The notes beneath the pieces were generated by a model. The model had not been told where the DNA came from. It saw only the letters and a list, made by a program, of their open reading frames with translations, and did no database searches. DNA of 64,000 nt from NCBI GenBank assembly GCA_001897675.1, contig MKUE01000115.1:1-64000 (forward strand). The letters run 5' to 3'. Numbering within the stretch: the first letter of the stretch is position 1; every line of letters starts with the position of its first letter. The DNA comes from Thiobacillus sp. 65-1059 (lineage in GTDB: Bacteria; Pseudomonadota; Gammaproteobacteria; Burkholderiales; Thiobacillaceae). The position numbers and the translations under genes are program-made. Below, in pieces: positions 43,555 through 52,644 of this stretch.

Positions 43555-45938
43555 CGCGCGTCCCCGGCAGGACGCCAGCGCCGCAGCAGCAGCGCGTTGC
43601 TCACCACGCTGACGCTGGAAAACGCCATCGCCGCGCCGGCGATGACCGGGTTCAACAGGCCCGCCGCGGCGAGCGGAATGCCGACCACGTTGTAGACGAA
43701 GGCCCAGAACAGGTTCTGCCGGATCTTGGCGTAGGTGCGCCGGGAAATGTCGATGGCGTCGGCCACCAGCGCCGGATCGCCGCGCATCAGGGTGATGCCG
43801 GCGGTGTGCATGGCGACGTCGCTGCCGGAGGACATGGCGATGCCGACGTCGGCGGCGGCGAGCGCGGGGGCGTCGTTGATGCCGTCGCCGACCATCGCCA
43901 CCGTTCCGCCCGTGGCCTTGAGTTGGCCGATGTGCGCGGCCTTGTCCGCCGGCAGCACTTCGGCCAGCACGCTGTCGATGCCGAGCGCGCCGGCCGCCGC
44001 CTGGGCGGCGCCGCGGTTGTCGCCGCTGAGCATGACGGTGGCGATGCCTTGCGCCTTGAGGTGCGCCACGCCCGCGGCGGCGGTGGGCTTGATGGCGTCG
44101 CCGAAGGCCAGCACGCCGAGCGCGCGGCGGTCGCTGGCGCGCGCCAGCCACGACACGGTGCGGCCTGCGGCCTGCAGTTCGGCCGCGGCGGCATCGAGCG
44201 CGGCGGTGGCGACCTCGTTCTCGGTCATCAGGCGGCGATTGCCCAGCCAGTATTTCGCGCCGTCGACTTCGCCGGCAATGCCGCGCCCCGGCAGCGCCTG
44301 CTGCGCGCGCGCCGGCCGGGCGGCGCTGGCGGAAGCGGCGTGCTTCGCCAGCACCGCGCGCGCCAGCGGGTGCTCGCTGCCCGCCTGCAGTCCGGCGGCG
44401 ATGGCCAATACCTCGTTTGCGTCGTTGCCGTCCGCCGCCAGGCAGGCCGCCACGTGCGGGGTGCCGTCGGTGAGGGTGCCGGTCTTGTCGAACACCACGG
44501 TGTCGACCTTGTGCGCCAGTTCCAGCGCTTCGGCGTCCTTGATCAGGATGCCGTGGCGCGCGGCGACGCCGGTGCCCGCCATGATTGCGGTGGGGGTGGC
44601 CAGGCCCAGCGCGCAGGGGCAGGCGATCACCAGCACCGCGACGGCGTTGAGGATGGCCTGTTCGGCGTCGCCGCCCAGCGCCCACCAGCCGGCAAAGGTG
44701 AGCAAGGCGATTCCCATCACCACCGGCACGAACACCGCGCTCACCTTGTCCACCAGCCGCTGGATCGGCGCCTTGGCGGCCTGCGCGTTTTCCACCATGC
44801 GGATGATGCGCGCCAGCGTGGTCTCCGTTCCCACCGCCGTGGTGCGTGCGAGCAGCACGCCGTGCGCGTTGATGGCGCCGCCGGTCACCATATCGCCCGG
44901 CTGCTTGTCGACCGGCAGAGACTCGCCGGTGAGCATGGATTCGTCGATCTGGCTTTCGCCTTCGATCACCTCGCCGTCGACCGGCACCCGTTCGCCGGGG
45001 CGGATCACCACCAGATCGCCCACCCGGATCGCGTCGATCGGCATGTCGCGGTCGACGCCGTCGAGACGCACCCGTGCGGTGGCCGGGCGCAGGGCCTGCA
45101 GGGCGCGGATGGCTTCGGTGGTCTGGCGTTTGGCACGCGCCTCCAGCCATTTGCCCAGCAGCACCAGGCTGATCACCACCGCCGAGGCCTCGAAATACAG
45201 ATGCATCGGGTCGCCGCGCGTCAGCAGCAGGTATACGCTCAGGCCATAGGCCGCGCTGGTGCCGACGGCCACCAGCAGATCCATGTTGCCGCTGCCTGCG
45301 CGCAGCGCCTTCCAGCCGGCGCGATAGAAACGCGCGCCGAGCCAGAACTGCACCGGCGTCGCCAGCACCATTTGCAGCCAGCCCGGCGGCATCCAGTGCA
45401 CGCCGAACAGGCTGCCGAGCATGGGGGCGACCAGCGGCAGCGATAGCGCTATCGCCAGCGCCACCGGCCACCAGTCGGGCAGCGCGCGCAGCGGGGCGGC
45501 CGGGCTTGCGCTTGCCGCCTGCGGCCGTTGCGCGCCGTAACCGGCGCGCTCCACCGCGGCGATCAGCGCGGCGGCTGACGTGCCCTGCGCCACCTCGACC
45601 GTCGCCTGCTCGGTGGCCAGGTTGACGCTGGCATCAAGTACGCCGGGCACGTTGCCGAGCGCCTTTTCCACCCGCGCCGAGCAACTCGCGCAGGTCATGC
45701 CGGCGATGTCGAGGGTCAGCGATTCGGTTGGCACGCTGAAACCGGCCTGCTCGATGGCGCGCTGAACCGACGCCGCATCGGCCGCACCCGTGACGGTCGC
45801 GGTTTCGGTCGCCAGATTCACCGTTGCACTGGTCACGCCCGGCAGCTGCCGGAGCACTTTTTCCACGCGCGCCGCACAGCTGGCGCAGGTCATGCCCTGG
45901 ATGCCGACGGCGAGCGGAGAGGCGTTGGAGGGGTTCAT
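43551..45938 (-). CDS. copA: Copper-exporting P1B-type ATPase
   Basis: A 795-residue Cu(I) exporter with two N-terminal heavy-metal-binding domains, each with GMTCASC (residues about 14-20 and 82-88). The transport motif [14 protein letters not shown], phosphorylation site [10 protein letters not shown] and hinge [13 protein letters not shown] are intact. It pumps Cu(I) out of the cytosol. It is followed by cueR with an ATGA overlap and preceded by a MerR-type promoter. Confidence 0.95.
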   Translation of the reverse strand: MNPSNASPLAVGIQGMTCASCAARVEKVLRQLPGVTSATVNLATETATVTGAADAASVQRAIEQAGFSVPTESLTLDIAGMTCASCSARVEKALGNVPGVLDASVNLATEQATVEVAQGTSAAALIAAVERAGYGAQRPQAASASPAAPLRALPDWWPVALAIALSLPLVAPMLGSLFGVHWMPPGWLQMVLATPVQFWLGARFYRAGWKALRAGSGNMDLLVAVGTSAAYGLSVYLLLTRGDPMHLYFEASAVVISLVLLGKWLEARAKRQTTEAIRALQALRPATARVRLDGVDRDMPIDAIRVGDLVVIRPGERVPVDGEVIEGESQIDESMLTGESLPVDKQPGDMVTGGAINAHGVLLARTTAVGTETTLARIIRMVENAQAAKAPIQRLVDKVSAVFVPVVMGIALLTFAGWWALGGDAEQAILNAVAVLVIACPCALGLATPTAIMAGTGVAARHGILIKDAEALELAHKVDTVVFDKTGTLTDGTPHVAACLAADGNDANEVLAIAAGLQAGSEHPLARAVLAKHAASASAARPARAQQALPGRGIAGEVDGAKYWLGNRRLMTENEVATAALDAAAAELQAAGRTVSWLARASDRRALGVLAFGDAIKPTAAAGVAHLKAQGIATVMLSGDNRGAAQAAAGALGIDSVLAEVLPADKAAHIGQLKATGGTVAMVGDGINDAPALAAADVGIAMSSGSDVAMHTAGITLMRGDPALVADAIDISRRTYAKIRQNLFWAFVYNVVGIPLAAAGLLNPVIAGAAMAFSSVSVVSNALLLRRWRPAGDAR

Positions 45939-45968
45939 CGTGGATTCCCGGTTGAGGCAGATGCTGAC

Positions 45969-45999
45969 ACCATAAACCCTACCACGATGGAAAGGTCAA
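45969..45999 (-). promoter_or_regulatory. CueR-responsive copA promoter (19-bp spacer)
   Basis: On the minus strand, -35 TTGACC and -10 TATGGT are separated by 19 bp, the long spacer typical of MerR-family targets. The spacer holds a near-palindrome, ACCTTTCCA-tcg-TGGTAGGGT (7 of 9 matches), resembling known CueR operators. It lies 30 nt upstream of copA. Confidence 0.8.
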
Positions 46000-46059
46000 G
46001 CGGGCGGCGGCGGCCCGCTCGCGGGGATGAATAAAGCCGATCGATCGCAACCGCCGCGC

Positions 46060-47301
46060 TCAGCGGCGGACGGTGGTCAGGGGGAAGTCCTTCGGCAGCA
46101 GCACCCACATGCGGCCGCGCTGTTTCATGCGGCCGGCGAGTTCACCCGCCGCGTTGCCGAAGCCCCAGAAGAAGTCGGCGCGCACGCCACCGCGGATGGC
46201 GCCGCCGGTATCCTGCGCCATCACCAGCCTGTTCAGCGGCAGCGGCGAATTGGGCTGGGTGGTGGCGAGAAAGACCGGTGCGCCGAGCGGAATGAAACGC
46301 GGGTCGATGGCGATCGAGCGGCCGCCGGTGAGCGGCACGCCGAGCGCGCCGAGCGGGCCAGGCAGGTCGTTGGGTAGTTCGCGGAAGAATACGAAACTGG
46401 GGTTGCTGGCGAGCAGCTCCGGCAGCTTGTCGGGATTCTTCGCGCCCCAGTCCTTGATGCCCTGCATCGAGGCCTGTTCGAGCTTCAGTTCGCCGCGCTC
46501 GACCAGCAGCTTGCCGATCGATAGATAGGGGTGGCCGTTCTGGTCCGCGTAGCCGACGCGCAGGTGCGCGCCGTCCGGCAGTTCGATGCGGCCCGAGCCC
46601 TGGATCTGCAGGAAAAAGAGCTCCACCGGGTCTTCCGCCCAGGCAATCGGCCTGCCCTTGAAGCCGTTGCCGTTGGCCGCCTCGATTTCCTTGCGGGTGG
46701 GGTAGGGCACCAGCTTGTTGCCGGCCAGCCGACCGCGCAGGCGTAGGTTTTTCAGTTCGGGGTAGACGCTTGCGAGATCCACCGTGATGAGATCGTCGGG
46801 GGCGGCATAGAGCGGGAAACGCGCGCGCGCGGTACGCACGCGGTCGCCCTTCAGCAGGGGCTCGTAGTAGCCGGTGATCATGCCTTCGGTACTGCCGTCT
46901 TCCTGGCTGGCCTGGTAAGGCTGGAAACGCTGCTCGAAAAATGTCCGTACGGTCGCGTCGTCGGGGGGCGGCATCGCCGCCGCATCGGCACAGACCGCTT
47001 GCCATGCGGTGCGCTTGCCGAGCGTGGCGCAGCTGCGCAGGAAGGCGGTCCAGGCTTCGCCGGCCCTGTCGTCCTGCCAGAAGGCCACGGCCGTCCAGTC
47101 CACCGGTCTGAGCGTGGGGTAGGCTGCAGCCGGAACCGGGATCGGAACGGAGGGCGGAGCGGGTTCGGGTTGCGGCGCGGGCACCGGGACTGGCGCCGGC
47201 ACCGGCGCCGGCGTCGGAGGAACGGGCAGCACCGCAGGCGGTTGCACCGCACAGGCCGACAACAGCAGGGCGAACAGCCACGGACTTGTGCGTAACAGCA
47301 T
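46060..47301 (-). CDS. mltA: Membrane-bound lytic murein transglycosylase A
   Basis: A 413-residue lipoprotein with lipobox LLLSAC and a long Pro/Val/Ala linker (residues about 25-60). The body shows MltA and 3D domain motifs: GMITGYYEP, PIAWAEDPVELFFLQIQGSG, GGRSIAIDPRFIPLG and VMAQDTGGAIRG with the catalytic Asp. It cleaves peptidoglycan glycan strands from the outer membrane. ATG 47301 precedes the lipoprotein signal; an ATG ten codons earlier is less likely. Confidence 0.93.
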   Translation of the reverse strand: MLLRTSPWLFALLLSACAVQPPAVLPVPPTPAPVPAPVPVPAPQPEPAPPSVPIPVPAAAYPTLRPVDWTAVAFWQDDRAGEAWTAFLRSCATLGKRTAWQAVCADAAAMPPPDDATVRTFFEQRFQPYQASQEDGSTEGMITGYYEPLLKGDRVRTARARFPLYAAPDDLITVDLASVYPELKNLRLRGRLAGNKLVPYPTRKEIEAANGNGFKGRPIAWAEDPVELFFLQIQGSGRIELPDGAHLRVGYADQNGHPYLSIGKLLVERGELKLEQASMQGIKDWGAKNPDKLPELLASNPSFVFFRELPNDLPGPLGALGVPLTGGRSIAIDPRFIPLGAPVFLATTQPNSPLPLNRLVMAQDTGGAIRGGVRADFFWGFGNAAGELAGRMKQRGRMWVLLPKDFPLTTVRR

Positions 47302-47363
47302 CACGGGTGAAGATGGCCCCAGCAAAAACATGCGCCGAGTATAGCAATGGAGGGACGGGTTTA

Positions 47364-47456
47364 ATGGAGACCCAGGGGCTGGGCTGGCTGCTGCTGGAGG
47401 CGGGAATCGCGCTCGGATTGCTGCTGTTCATCGTGTGGTGGACGATGAAAAAATAG
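47364..47456 (+). CDS. Small single-helix membrane protein (30 aa)
   Basis: A 30-residue ORF starting METQGLGWLLLE. Residues about 7-26 form one hydrophobic helix ending WWTMKK. GGAGGG lies about 10 nt before the ATG. No family is recognised. It lies between mltA and apaG, is divergent from mltA, and could be a real small membrane protein. Confidence 0.5.
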   Translation: METQGLGWLLLEAGIALGLLLFIVWWTMKK

Positions 47457-47518
47457 GATTCGGGGAGCTTGTGCGGCTTCGCCGCGCTACGCTTTGTTGC
47501 GGCCTTCCGGCCCCTGCC

Positions 47519-47902
47519 TCAGTGCAGAACCCGCGGCATCGACAGCGTGAACTGGGGGATTTCGGCGTCGAACTTGTTGCCGTCTTCCGCCGCCATCTGG
47601 TAGGTGCCGCGCATGGTGCCCACCGGCGTCGCCAGCGCGGTGCCGCTGGTGTATTCGAAGCTTTCGCCGGGCCGCAGCAAGGGCTGTTCGCCGACCACGC
47701 CGAGGCCTTTGACTTCCTGGATGACGTTCTCGGCATCGGTGATGATCCAGTGGCGCGAAATCAGTTGTGCGGCCACGGTGCCGGTGTTGGCGATGGTGAT
47801 GGTGTAGGCGAACACGTAACGGTCGGCCGAAGGATCGCTCTGTTCGGCCAGATAGGTTGTGTTGACGTTGACGCTGATATGGTATTTCTTGCCTTCGGCC
47901 AC
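47519..47902 (-). CDS. apaG: ApaG family protein (Co2+/Mg2+ efflux-associated)
   Basis: A 127-residue beta-sandwich protein. Motifs are EQSDPSADRYVFAYTITIANTG, SRHWIITDAENVIQEVKGLGVVGEQPLL and YTSGTALATPVGTMRGTYQM, which identify ApaG/DUF525. Its role is poorly defined. GTG 47902 (AEGKKYHISV follows) gives the usual length; an ATG at 47944 would add 14 residues. It is divergent from rpe. Confidence 0.9.
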   Translation of the reverse strand: MAEGKKYHISVNVNTTYLAEQSDPSADRYVFAYTITIANTGTVAAQLISRHWIITDAENVIQEVKGLGVVGEQPLLRPGESFEYTSGTALATPVGTMRGTYQMAAEDGNKFDAEIPQFTLSMPRVLH

Positions 47903-47999
47903 GGGAATGCTCGACGGGTATGGGATGCGCGGAGTGTAACGCAATGGCGCGGCGGGCTGCTAAAATGGCCGGGTTTTCCCAAAAATCCCGGAGCTTCCC

Positions 48000-48683
48000 A
48001 TGACGTACCGCATCGCCCCGTCCATCCTGTCCGCCAACTTTGCCCGGCTTGGCGAGGAAGTCGACAACGTGCTCGCCTCCGGCGCCGACATCGTCCACTT
48101 CGACGTGATGGACAACCACTACGTGCCCAACCTCACCATCGGCCCGCTGGTGTGCGAGGCACTGCGGAAGCACGGCGTCACCGCGCCGATCGACGTGCAC
48201 CTGATGGTGAAGCCGGTCGACCGCATCATCCCCGATTTCGCGAAAGCGGGGGCGACCTACATCACCTTCCATCCGGAAGCTTCCGAGCACATCGACCGTA
48301 CCATCGGCCTGATCAAGGAAAACGGCTGCAAGGCCGGCCTGGTGTTCAATCCGGCCACCCCGCTCGACGTGCTGGAATACACGCTGGACAAGCTCGACAT
48401 GGTGCTCTTGATGAGCGTCAACCCCGGCTTCGGCGGCCAGAAGTTCATCCCCTACGTGCTCGACAAGGCGCGCGCCGTGCGCAAGATGATCGACGACCGC
48501 GGCCTTGACGTGAACATCGAGATCGACGGCGGCGTCGGCCCCGCCAACATCGCCGACGTGGCGCGCGCCGGGGTCGACACCTTCGTCGCCGGCTCGGCCG
48601 TGTTCGGCGCCGCCAAGGACAGCGACCCGCAGCGCTACAACAGCGTCATCGCCGCGATGCGCGCGGAACTCGCCAAGGTTTAA
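48000..48683 (+). CDS. rpe: Ribulose-phosphate 3-epimerase
   Basis: A 227-residue TIM-barrel enzyme interconverting ribulose 5-phosphate and xylulose 5-phosphate, used in the pentose-phosphate and Calvin cycles. Catalytic blocks are [52 protein letters not shown] and EIDGGVG. It is the first of rpe-gph-trpE, a conserved order in this group. In an autotroph it would feed the Calvin cycle. Confidence 0.96.
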   Translation: MTYRIAPSILSANFARLGEEVDNVLASGADIVHFDVMDNHYVPNLTIGPLVCEALRKHGVTAPIDVHLMVKPVDRIIPDFAKAGATYITFHPEASEHIDRTIGLIKENGCKAGLVFNPATPLDVLEYTLDKLDMVLLMSVNPGFGGQKFIPYVLDKARAVRKMIDDRGLDVNIEIDGGVGPANIADVARAGVDTFVAGSAVFGAAKDSDPQRYNSVIAAMRAELAKV

Positions 48684-48685
48684 AC

Positions 48686-48756
48686 AGATACAAGATTCAA
48701 GGTTCAAGAGACAAGACGTTCTCTTGCTTCTTGAGTCCTGCAACTTGCATCTCAAA
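48686..48756. repeat. Intergenic repeat family A, copy 1 (imperfect hairpin)
   Basis: An AT-richer 70-bp stretch made of CAAGATTCAAGGTTCAAGAG and a partly complementary right arm TTGAGTCCTGCAACTTG. The same unit recurs after trpC at 59064-59141. It sits between rpe and gph, ends at the gph start and can form a hairpin. Confidence 0.65.
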
Positions 48757-49440
48757 ATGAAAAGCTTCCCCCTCCCCATCAAGGCCGTCGTCATCGATCT
48801 CGACGGCACCCTGCTCAATACCGCGCCGGACCTGGCGCACGCCGCCGAGCTGATGATGGCCGACCTCGGCCGCCCCTGCCCGTCGCTGGAAACGATTTCC
48901 ACCTACATCGGCAACGGCGTGTCGCGGCTGGTCAAGCGCGTGCTCACCGGCGACATGGACGCCGAACCGGAGGCCGCGCTGTTCGCGCAGGCCATCGCCG
49001 CGTACCAGAAGCATTACGGCGAACACGTGTCGCTGCACTCGCGCCCGTTCCCCGGCGTGGTCGAGGGCCTCGACGCATTCAAAGCGATGGGCCTGCACAT
49101 CGCCTGCATCACCAACAAGGCCGCGCAGTTCACCCATCCGCTGTTGAAGGACACCGGCCTGTTCGATTATTTCGAACTGATCCTGTCCGGCGACACCCTG
49201 CCGAAGCGCAAGCCCGACCCGCTGCCGCTGCTGCACGCCTGCGAGGTGTTCAAGGTGCAGCCGGCCGAGCTGCTCCTGATCGGCGACTCGCTCAACGACA
49301 CCCAGGCCGCGCGCGCCGCCGGCAGCCCGGTGTTCTGCGTGCCCTACGGCTACAACCGCGGCCGCCCGGTCGCCGAGCTCGACCTCGACGCGGTGGTGCC
49401 GAGCCTCGCCGAGGCGGCGAAGATGGTGGTCAAGGCGTGA
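48757..49440 (+). CDS. gph: Phosphoglycolate phosphatase
   Basis: A 227-residue HAD phosphatase removing phosphate from 2-phosphoglycolate, the by-product of Rubisco oxygenation. HAD motifs are VVIDLDGTLLNT, CITNKA, KRKPDPLPL and LIGDSLNDTQAARAAG. ATG 48757 gives the usual N-terminus; the frame runs 11 codons upstream through a repeat and is not used. Together with rpe it fits a carbon-fixing organism. Confidence 0.9.
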   Translation: MKSFPLPIKAVVIDLDGTLLNTAPDLAHAAELMMADLGRPCPSLETISTYIGNGVSRLVKRVLTGDMDAEPEAALFAQAIAAYQKHYGEHVSLHSRPFPGVVEGLDAFKAMGLHIACITNKAAQFTHPLLKDTGLFDYFELILSGDTLPKRKPDPLPLLHACEVFKVQPAELLLIGDSLNDTQAARAAGSPVFCVPYGYNRGRPVAELDLDAVVPSLAEAAKMVVKA

Positions 49441-49553
49441 GGCGTGAGGCGCAAGGGGTGAGGCGGGGCTGCGCAGGCGCGGAGCGCCGATGGCGATGGC
49501 TGGCTTCCGACTGAGTTCCTCGCCTGACGCCTCACTCCTAACGCCTCACGCCA
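49437..49553. repeat. Intergenic repeat family B, copy 1 (GAGGCGT arms)
   Basis: Direct repeats of GTGAGGCG at the left end (49437-49468) face CGCCTCAC repeats at the right end (about 49521-49552), giving a large imperfect inverted repeat between gph and trpE. The same unit occurs at 63893-63937. The middle holds no gene. Confidence 0.65.
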
Positions 49554-49556
49554 AAA

Positions 49557-51032
49557 ATGACTGAACAAGAATTCTTCGAACTCGCCCGCCAGGGCTTCAA
49601 CCGCATTCCGCTGGTGCGCGAGATGCCCGGCGATCTGGAAACGCCGCTGTCGGTGTATCTCAAGCTGGCCAATGCGCCCTACGCCTACCTGCTCGAATCG
49701 GTGGTGGGCGGCGAGCGTTTCGGACGCTACTCCTTCATCGGCCTGCCGGCGCGCACGATCCTCCGGGTTCGCGCGCACCTGCTGACGGTGGAAACCGACG
49801 GCCGGGTGGTCGAGGAGCACACGCTGCCCGACCCGCTGGCTTTCGTCGCCGATTTCCAGGCGCGCTTCAAGGCCGCACCGCTGGCCGGGCTGCCGCGCTT
49901 CACCGGCGGGCTGGCCGGCTACTTCGGCTACGACACCATACGCTACATCGAGAAGCGGTTGGCCGACAGGCGCAAGGACGACGTGCTGCATACGCCGGAC
50001 ATCCTCCTGATGCTGACCGAGGAACTGGCGGTATTCGACAACCTCGCCGGCAAGCTCTACCTCATCACCCATGCCGATCCGATGCAGCAGGATGCCTATG
50101 CGCAGGGCCATCTGCGTCTTGCCGGACTGGCCGAGAAACTGCGTGCACCGGTGACGCTGCCGGTCGAACCGCTTGCCGATGTGGCCGAACCGAGTTCCGA
50201 ATTCGGCGAGGCCGAATTCAAGGCGGCGGTGCAGAAAGCCAAGGACTACATCGCCGCCGGCGACATCATGCAGGTGGTGCTCTCCCAGCGCATGGCACGG
50301 CCGTTCGCCGCCTCGCCGCTGTCGCTGTACCGCGCGCTGCGCAGCCTCAACCCGTCGCCCTACATGTTCTTCTACGACCTCGGCGGCTTCCACATCGTCG
50401 GTTCGTCGCCGGAAATCCTGGTGCGGCTCGAAGGCGACCTCGTCACCCTGCGTCCCATCGCCGGCACCCGCCCGCGCGGACTCACGCGCGAGGACGACCA
50501 GCGCCTCGCCGAGGAACTGCTGGCCGACCCCAAGGAGTGCGCCGAGCACCTGCAGCTGCTCGACCTGGGGCGCAACGACACCGGGCGCGTCGCCGTCACC
50601 GGCTCGGTTCGCGTCACCGAGAACATGCAGATCGAGCGCTACTCGCACGTCATGCACATCGTCTCCAACGTCGAGGGCAGGCTGAGGCCGGGCCTTTCCG
50701 CGCTCGACGTGCTGCGCGCGAGCTTCCCGGCCGGCACCGTGTCGGGCGCCCCCAAGGTGCGGGCGATGGAAATCATCGACGAGCTGGAACCCAGCAAGCG
50801 CGGCATCTACGCCGGCGCGGTCGGCTATCTGGGGTTCAATGGCGACATGGACCTGGCGATCGCCATCCGCACCGCGGTGGTGAAGGACGGCATGCTTTAC
50901 GCGCAGGCGGGCGCCGGCATCGTCGCCGATTCAGTGCCCGACAACGAATGGATGGAAACGCTCAACAAGGCGCGCGCCGTCGTCCGTGCGGCCGAGCTGG
51001 CCCAGGCGCGCTTCGCGACCCGGGCCGAGTGA
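49557..51032 (+). CDS. trpE: Anthranilate synthase component I
   Basis: A 491-residue enzyme making anthranilate from chorismate with TrpG. The tryptophan feedback site region is [19 protein letters not shown]. The catalytic C-terminal half has [63 protein letters not shown] and GAGIVADS. Its usual partner trpG is 5.6 kb away because fisR-sqr and an integrated element intervene. Confidence 0.96.
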   Translation: MTEQEFFELARQGFNRIPLVREMPGDLETPLSVYLKLANAPYAYLLESVVGGERFGRYSFIGLPARTILRVRAHLLTVETDGRVVEEHTLPDPLAFVADFQARFKAAPLAGLPRFTGGLAGYFGYDTIRYIEKRLADRRKDDVLHTPDILLMLTEELAVFDNLAGKLYLITHADPMQQDAYAQGHLRLAGLAEKLRAPVTLPVEPLADVAEPSSEFGEAEFKAAVQKAKDYIAAGDIMQVVLSQRMARPFAASPLSLYRALRSLNPSPYMFFYDLGGFHIVGSSPEILVRLEGDLVTLRPIAGTRPRGLTREDDQRLAEELLADPKECAEHLQLLDLGRNDTGRVAVTGSVRVTENMQIERYSHVMHIVSNVEGRLRPGLSALDVLRASFPAGTVSGAPKVRAMEIIDELEPSKRGIYAGAVGYLGFNGDMDLAIAIRTAVVKDGMLYAQAGAGIVADSVPDNEWMETLNKARAVVRAAELAQARFATRAE

Positions 51033-51185
51033 GCGGGCTCCAGGGGGCCGCGATAACGCGGCATCAAGCGGCGTCTTTTTCAGCGTGACGGCGTTGCCAT
51101 GGTCCGGGCGCGCCGCCTTCCCGCGCCTTGCCCAGCGCAAAAATCCATCCGTTTCCTCCGCTCGCGCTGTTGCGGCAGCCGGCCG

Positions 51186-52481
51186 CTAGCCCAGGCCATA
51201 GCGTTTCAGCTTGCGGTACAGCGTGCGTTCGGTGACGCCGAGCGCGGCAGCGACCCGGCTGCGATGGCCGGCGTGCGAGTCGAGCAGGGCGCGGATGTGG
51301 CTGCGCTCGATCTCGGCCAGCGGCTGCGTGCCCGCGCCCGGCTGCTGCGGTAGTGCCGCCACAGGCAGATGCAGGTCGGCGGCGCGGATCACGCCGTCCT
51401 GGCAGGTCAGCACCGCGCGCTGCAGCAGGTTGCGCAGTTCGCGCACATTGCCGGGGAATTCGTATGCCTGCAGCGTGGCCAGCGCGGCTGCATCCAGCCG
51501 GCAGGCACGGCGGCTGCCGGCCAGGCGCTTGAGCAGAAACGCCGCCAGCGCAGGGAGGTCCTCGCGCCGTTCGCGCAGCGCAGGCAGGGTCACGTCGATG
51601 CCCGCCAGCCGGTAATACAGATCGAGCCGGAACCGTTTCTCGTCCACCTCGTCCAGCAGCCGGCGATTGGTGGCCGATACCAGCCGCACGTCGGCGTTCA
51701 GCGTATGGGTGCCGCCGACGCGGCGGAATTCGCCGGTTTCCAGTACCCGCAGCAGCTTGGCCTGCAAGCCCAGCGGAATCTCGGCCACCTCGTCCAGGAA
51801 CAGCGTGCCGCCGTCCGCCAGTTCGAACAGCCCTTTCTTCAGGCCGCTGCTGCCCGAGAAGGCACCGCGCTCATGGCCGAACAGTTCGCTTTCGAACAGG
51901 GTTTCCGGCACGGCGGCGCAGTTGATCACGATGAAGGGGCCGCCGGCTCGCGCCGAACGGGCATGAATGAAGCGCGCGGCGAGATCCTTGCCCACCCCGC
52001 TCTCGCCATACAGCAGGATCGAGGCCTCGCTGTCGGCCACCCGTGCGAGATTGTCCACGCAGGCCAGAAACGCCGGGGACTGCCCCACCATCTGCATGGC
52101 ATCGCAGTCGGTGCCGACGCTGGCTTCCAGCGGAAAGAGCTGTTCGCCCAGATAGCGCTCGCCATCCACGCCGCGCAGGGCATGCCCGCGTATGCGGGTG
52201 CGCTCGGGCTGGTCGCCGGCATGGAAATGGGTGTGCAGCACCTCGACCGCTTCGCCGTGGTCGAACAAGGCCTGGTGCGGGCACTGTTCGCCGTTTTCGT
52301 GGCAGGGGCGCGATGCGTGGTGCGACACGGCATAGCAGTGCCGGCCGACGATGGCGCCGGGCGTCACGCCGTAGGCTTCGCCATAGCGCTGATTCGCCGC
52401 CACGATGCGGTATTCGCGATCGATCACCACAAAGGGCTGGTCGTTCGCGTCGATGAGATCCTGCAGTTCGATATGGGGCAT
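51186..52481 (-). CDS. fisR: FisR-type sigma-54-dependent sulfane-sulfur regulator
   Basis: A 431-residue activator with an N-terminal PAS-like sensor (1-110), AAA+ domain (about 128-355, Walker A GESGVGKD) and a Fis-type helix-turn-helix (about 390-431, [19 protein letters not shown]). The sensor has Cys49, Cys60 and Cys67, spaced 11 and 7 as in the persulfide-sensing cysteines described for FisR. The sigma-54 contact loop reads GAFSGS instead of GAFTGA. It is divergent from sqr, which has a sigma-54 promoter. Confidence 0.85.
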   Translation of the reverse strand: MPHIELQDLIDANDQPFVVIDREYRIVAANQRYGEAYGVTPGAIVGRHCYAVSHHASRPCHENGEQCPHQALFDHGEAVEVLHTHFHAGDQPERTRIRGHALRGVDGERYLGEQLFPLEASVGTDCDAMQMVGQSPAFLACVDNLARVADSEASILLYGESGVGKDLAARFIHARSARAGGPFIVINCAAVPETLFESELFGHERGAFSGSSGLKKGLFELADGGTLFLDEVAEIPLGLQAKLLRVLETGEFRRVGGTHTLNADVRLVSATNRRLLDEVDEKRFRLDLYYRLAGIDVTLPALRERREDLPALAAFLLKRLAGSRRACRLDAAALATLQAYEFPGNVRELRNLLQRAVLTCQDGVIRAADLHLPVAALPQQPGAGTQPLAEIERSHIRALLDSHAGHRSRVAAALGVTERTLYRKLKRYGLG

Positions 52482-52583
52482 GGCTGCAACCGGGTCATGA
52501 CTTCAGCGGAGCGTGGCATGACAATATGGTCATGTCAAACCGCGCAGACCTCTCCAGCGCCCGAATCCAGGCGCATCGAATGA

Positions 52584-52599
52584 TGGCGTGGAGCTTGCT
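52584..52599 (+). promoter_or_regulatory. Sigma-54 promoter of sqr
   Basis: TGGCGTG-GAGC-TTGCT matches the -24/-12 consensus TGGCACG-N4-TTGCA, with GG and GC correctly 10 bp apart. It lies about 46 nt upstream of the sqr start and faces it, with a gene for a sigma-54 activator on the other side. Confidence 0.8.
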
Positions 52600-52644
52600 T
52601 ATCCAGTTGCTAAGCTAAATGGGACACCTCGACAGGAGACAGCA

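Noticed and set aside
44000-45446. Long plus-strand frames opposite copA
   Set aside because: They are Ser/Ala-rich or Gly/His-rich shadows of the copper ATPase with no ribosome site or domain.
49437-49553. Repeated GAGGCG units resembling a small CRISPR-like array
   Set aside because: Units are short, unevenly spaced and arranged as inverted arms, with no unique spacers of constant length and no cas genes.
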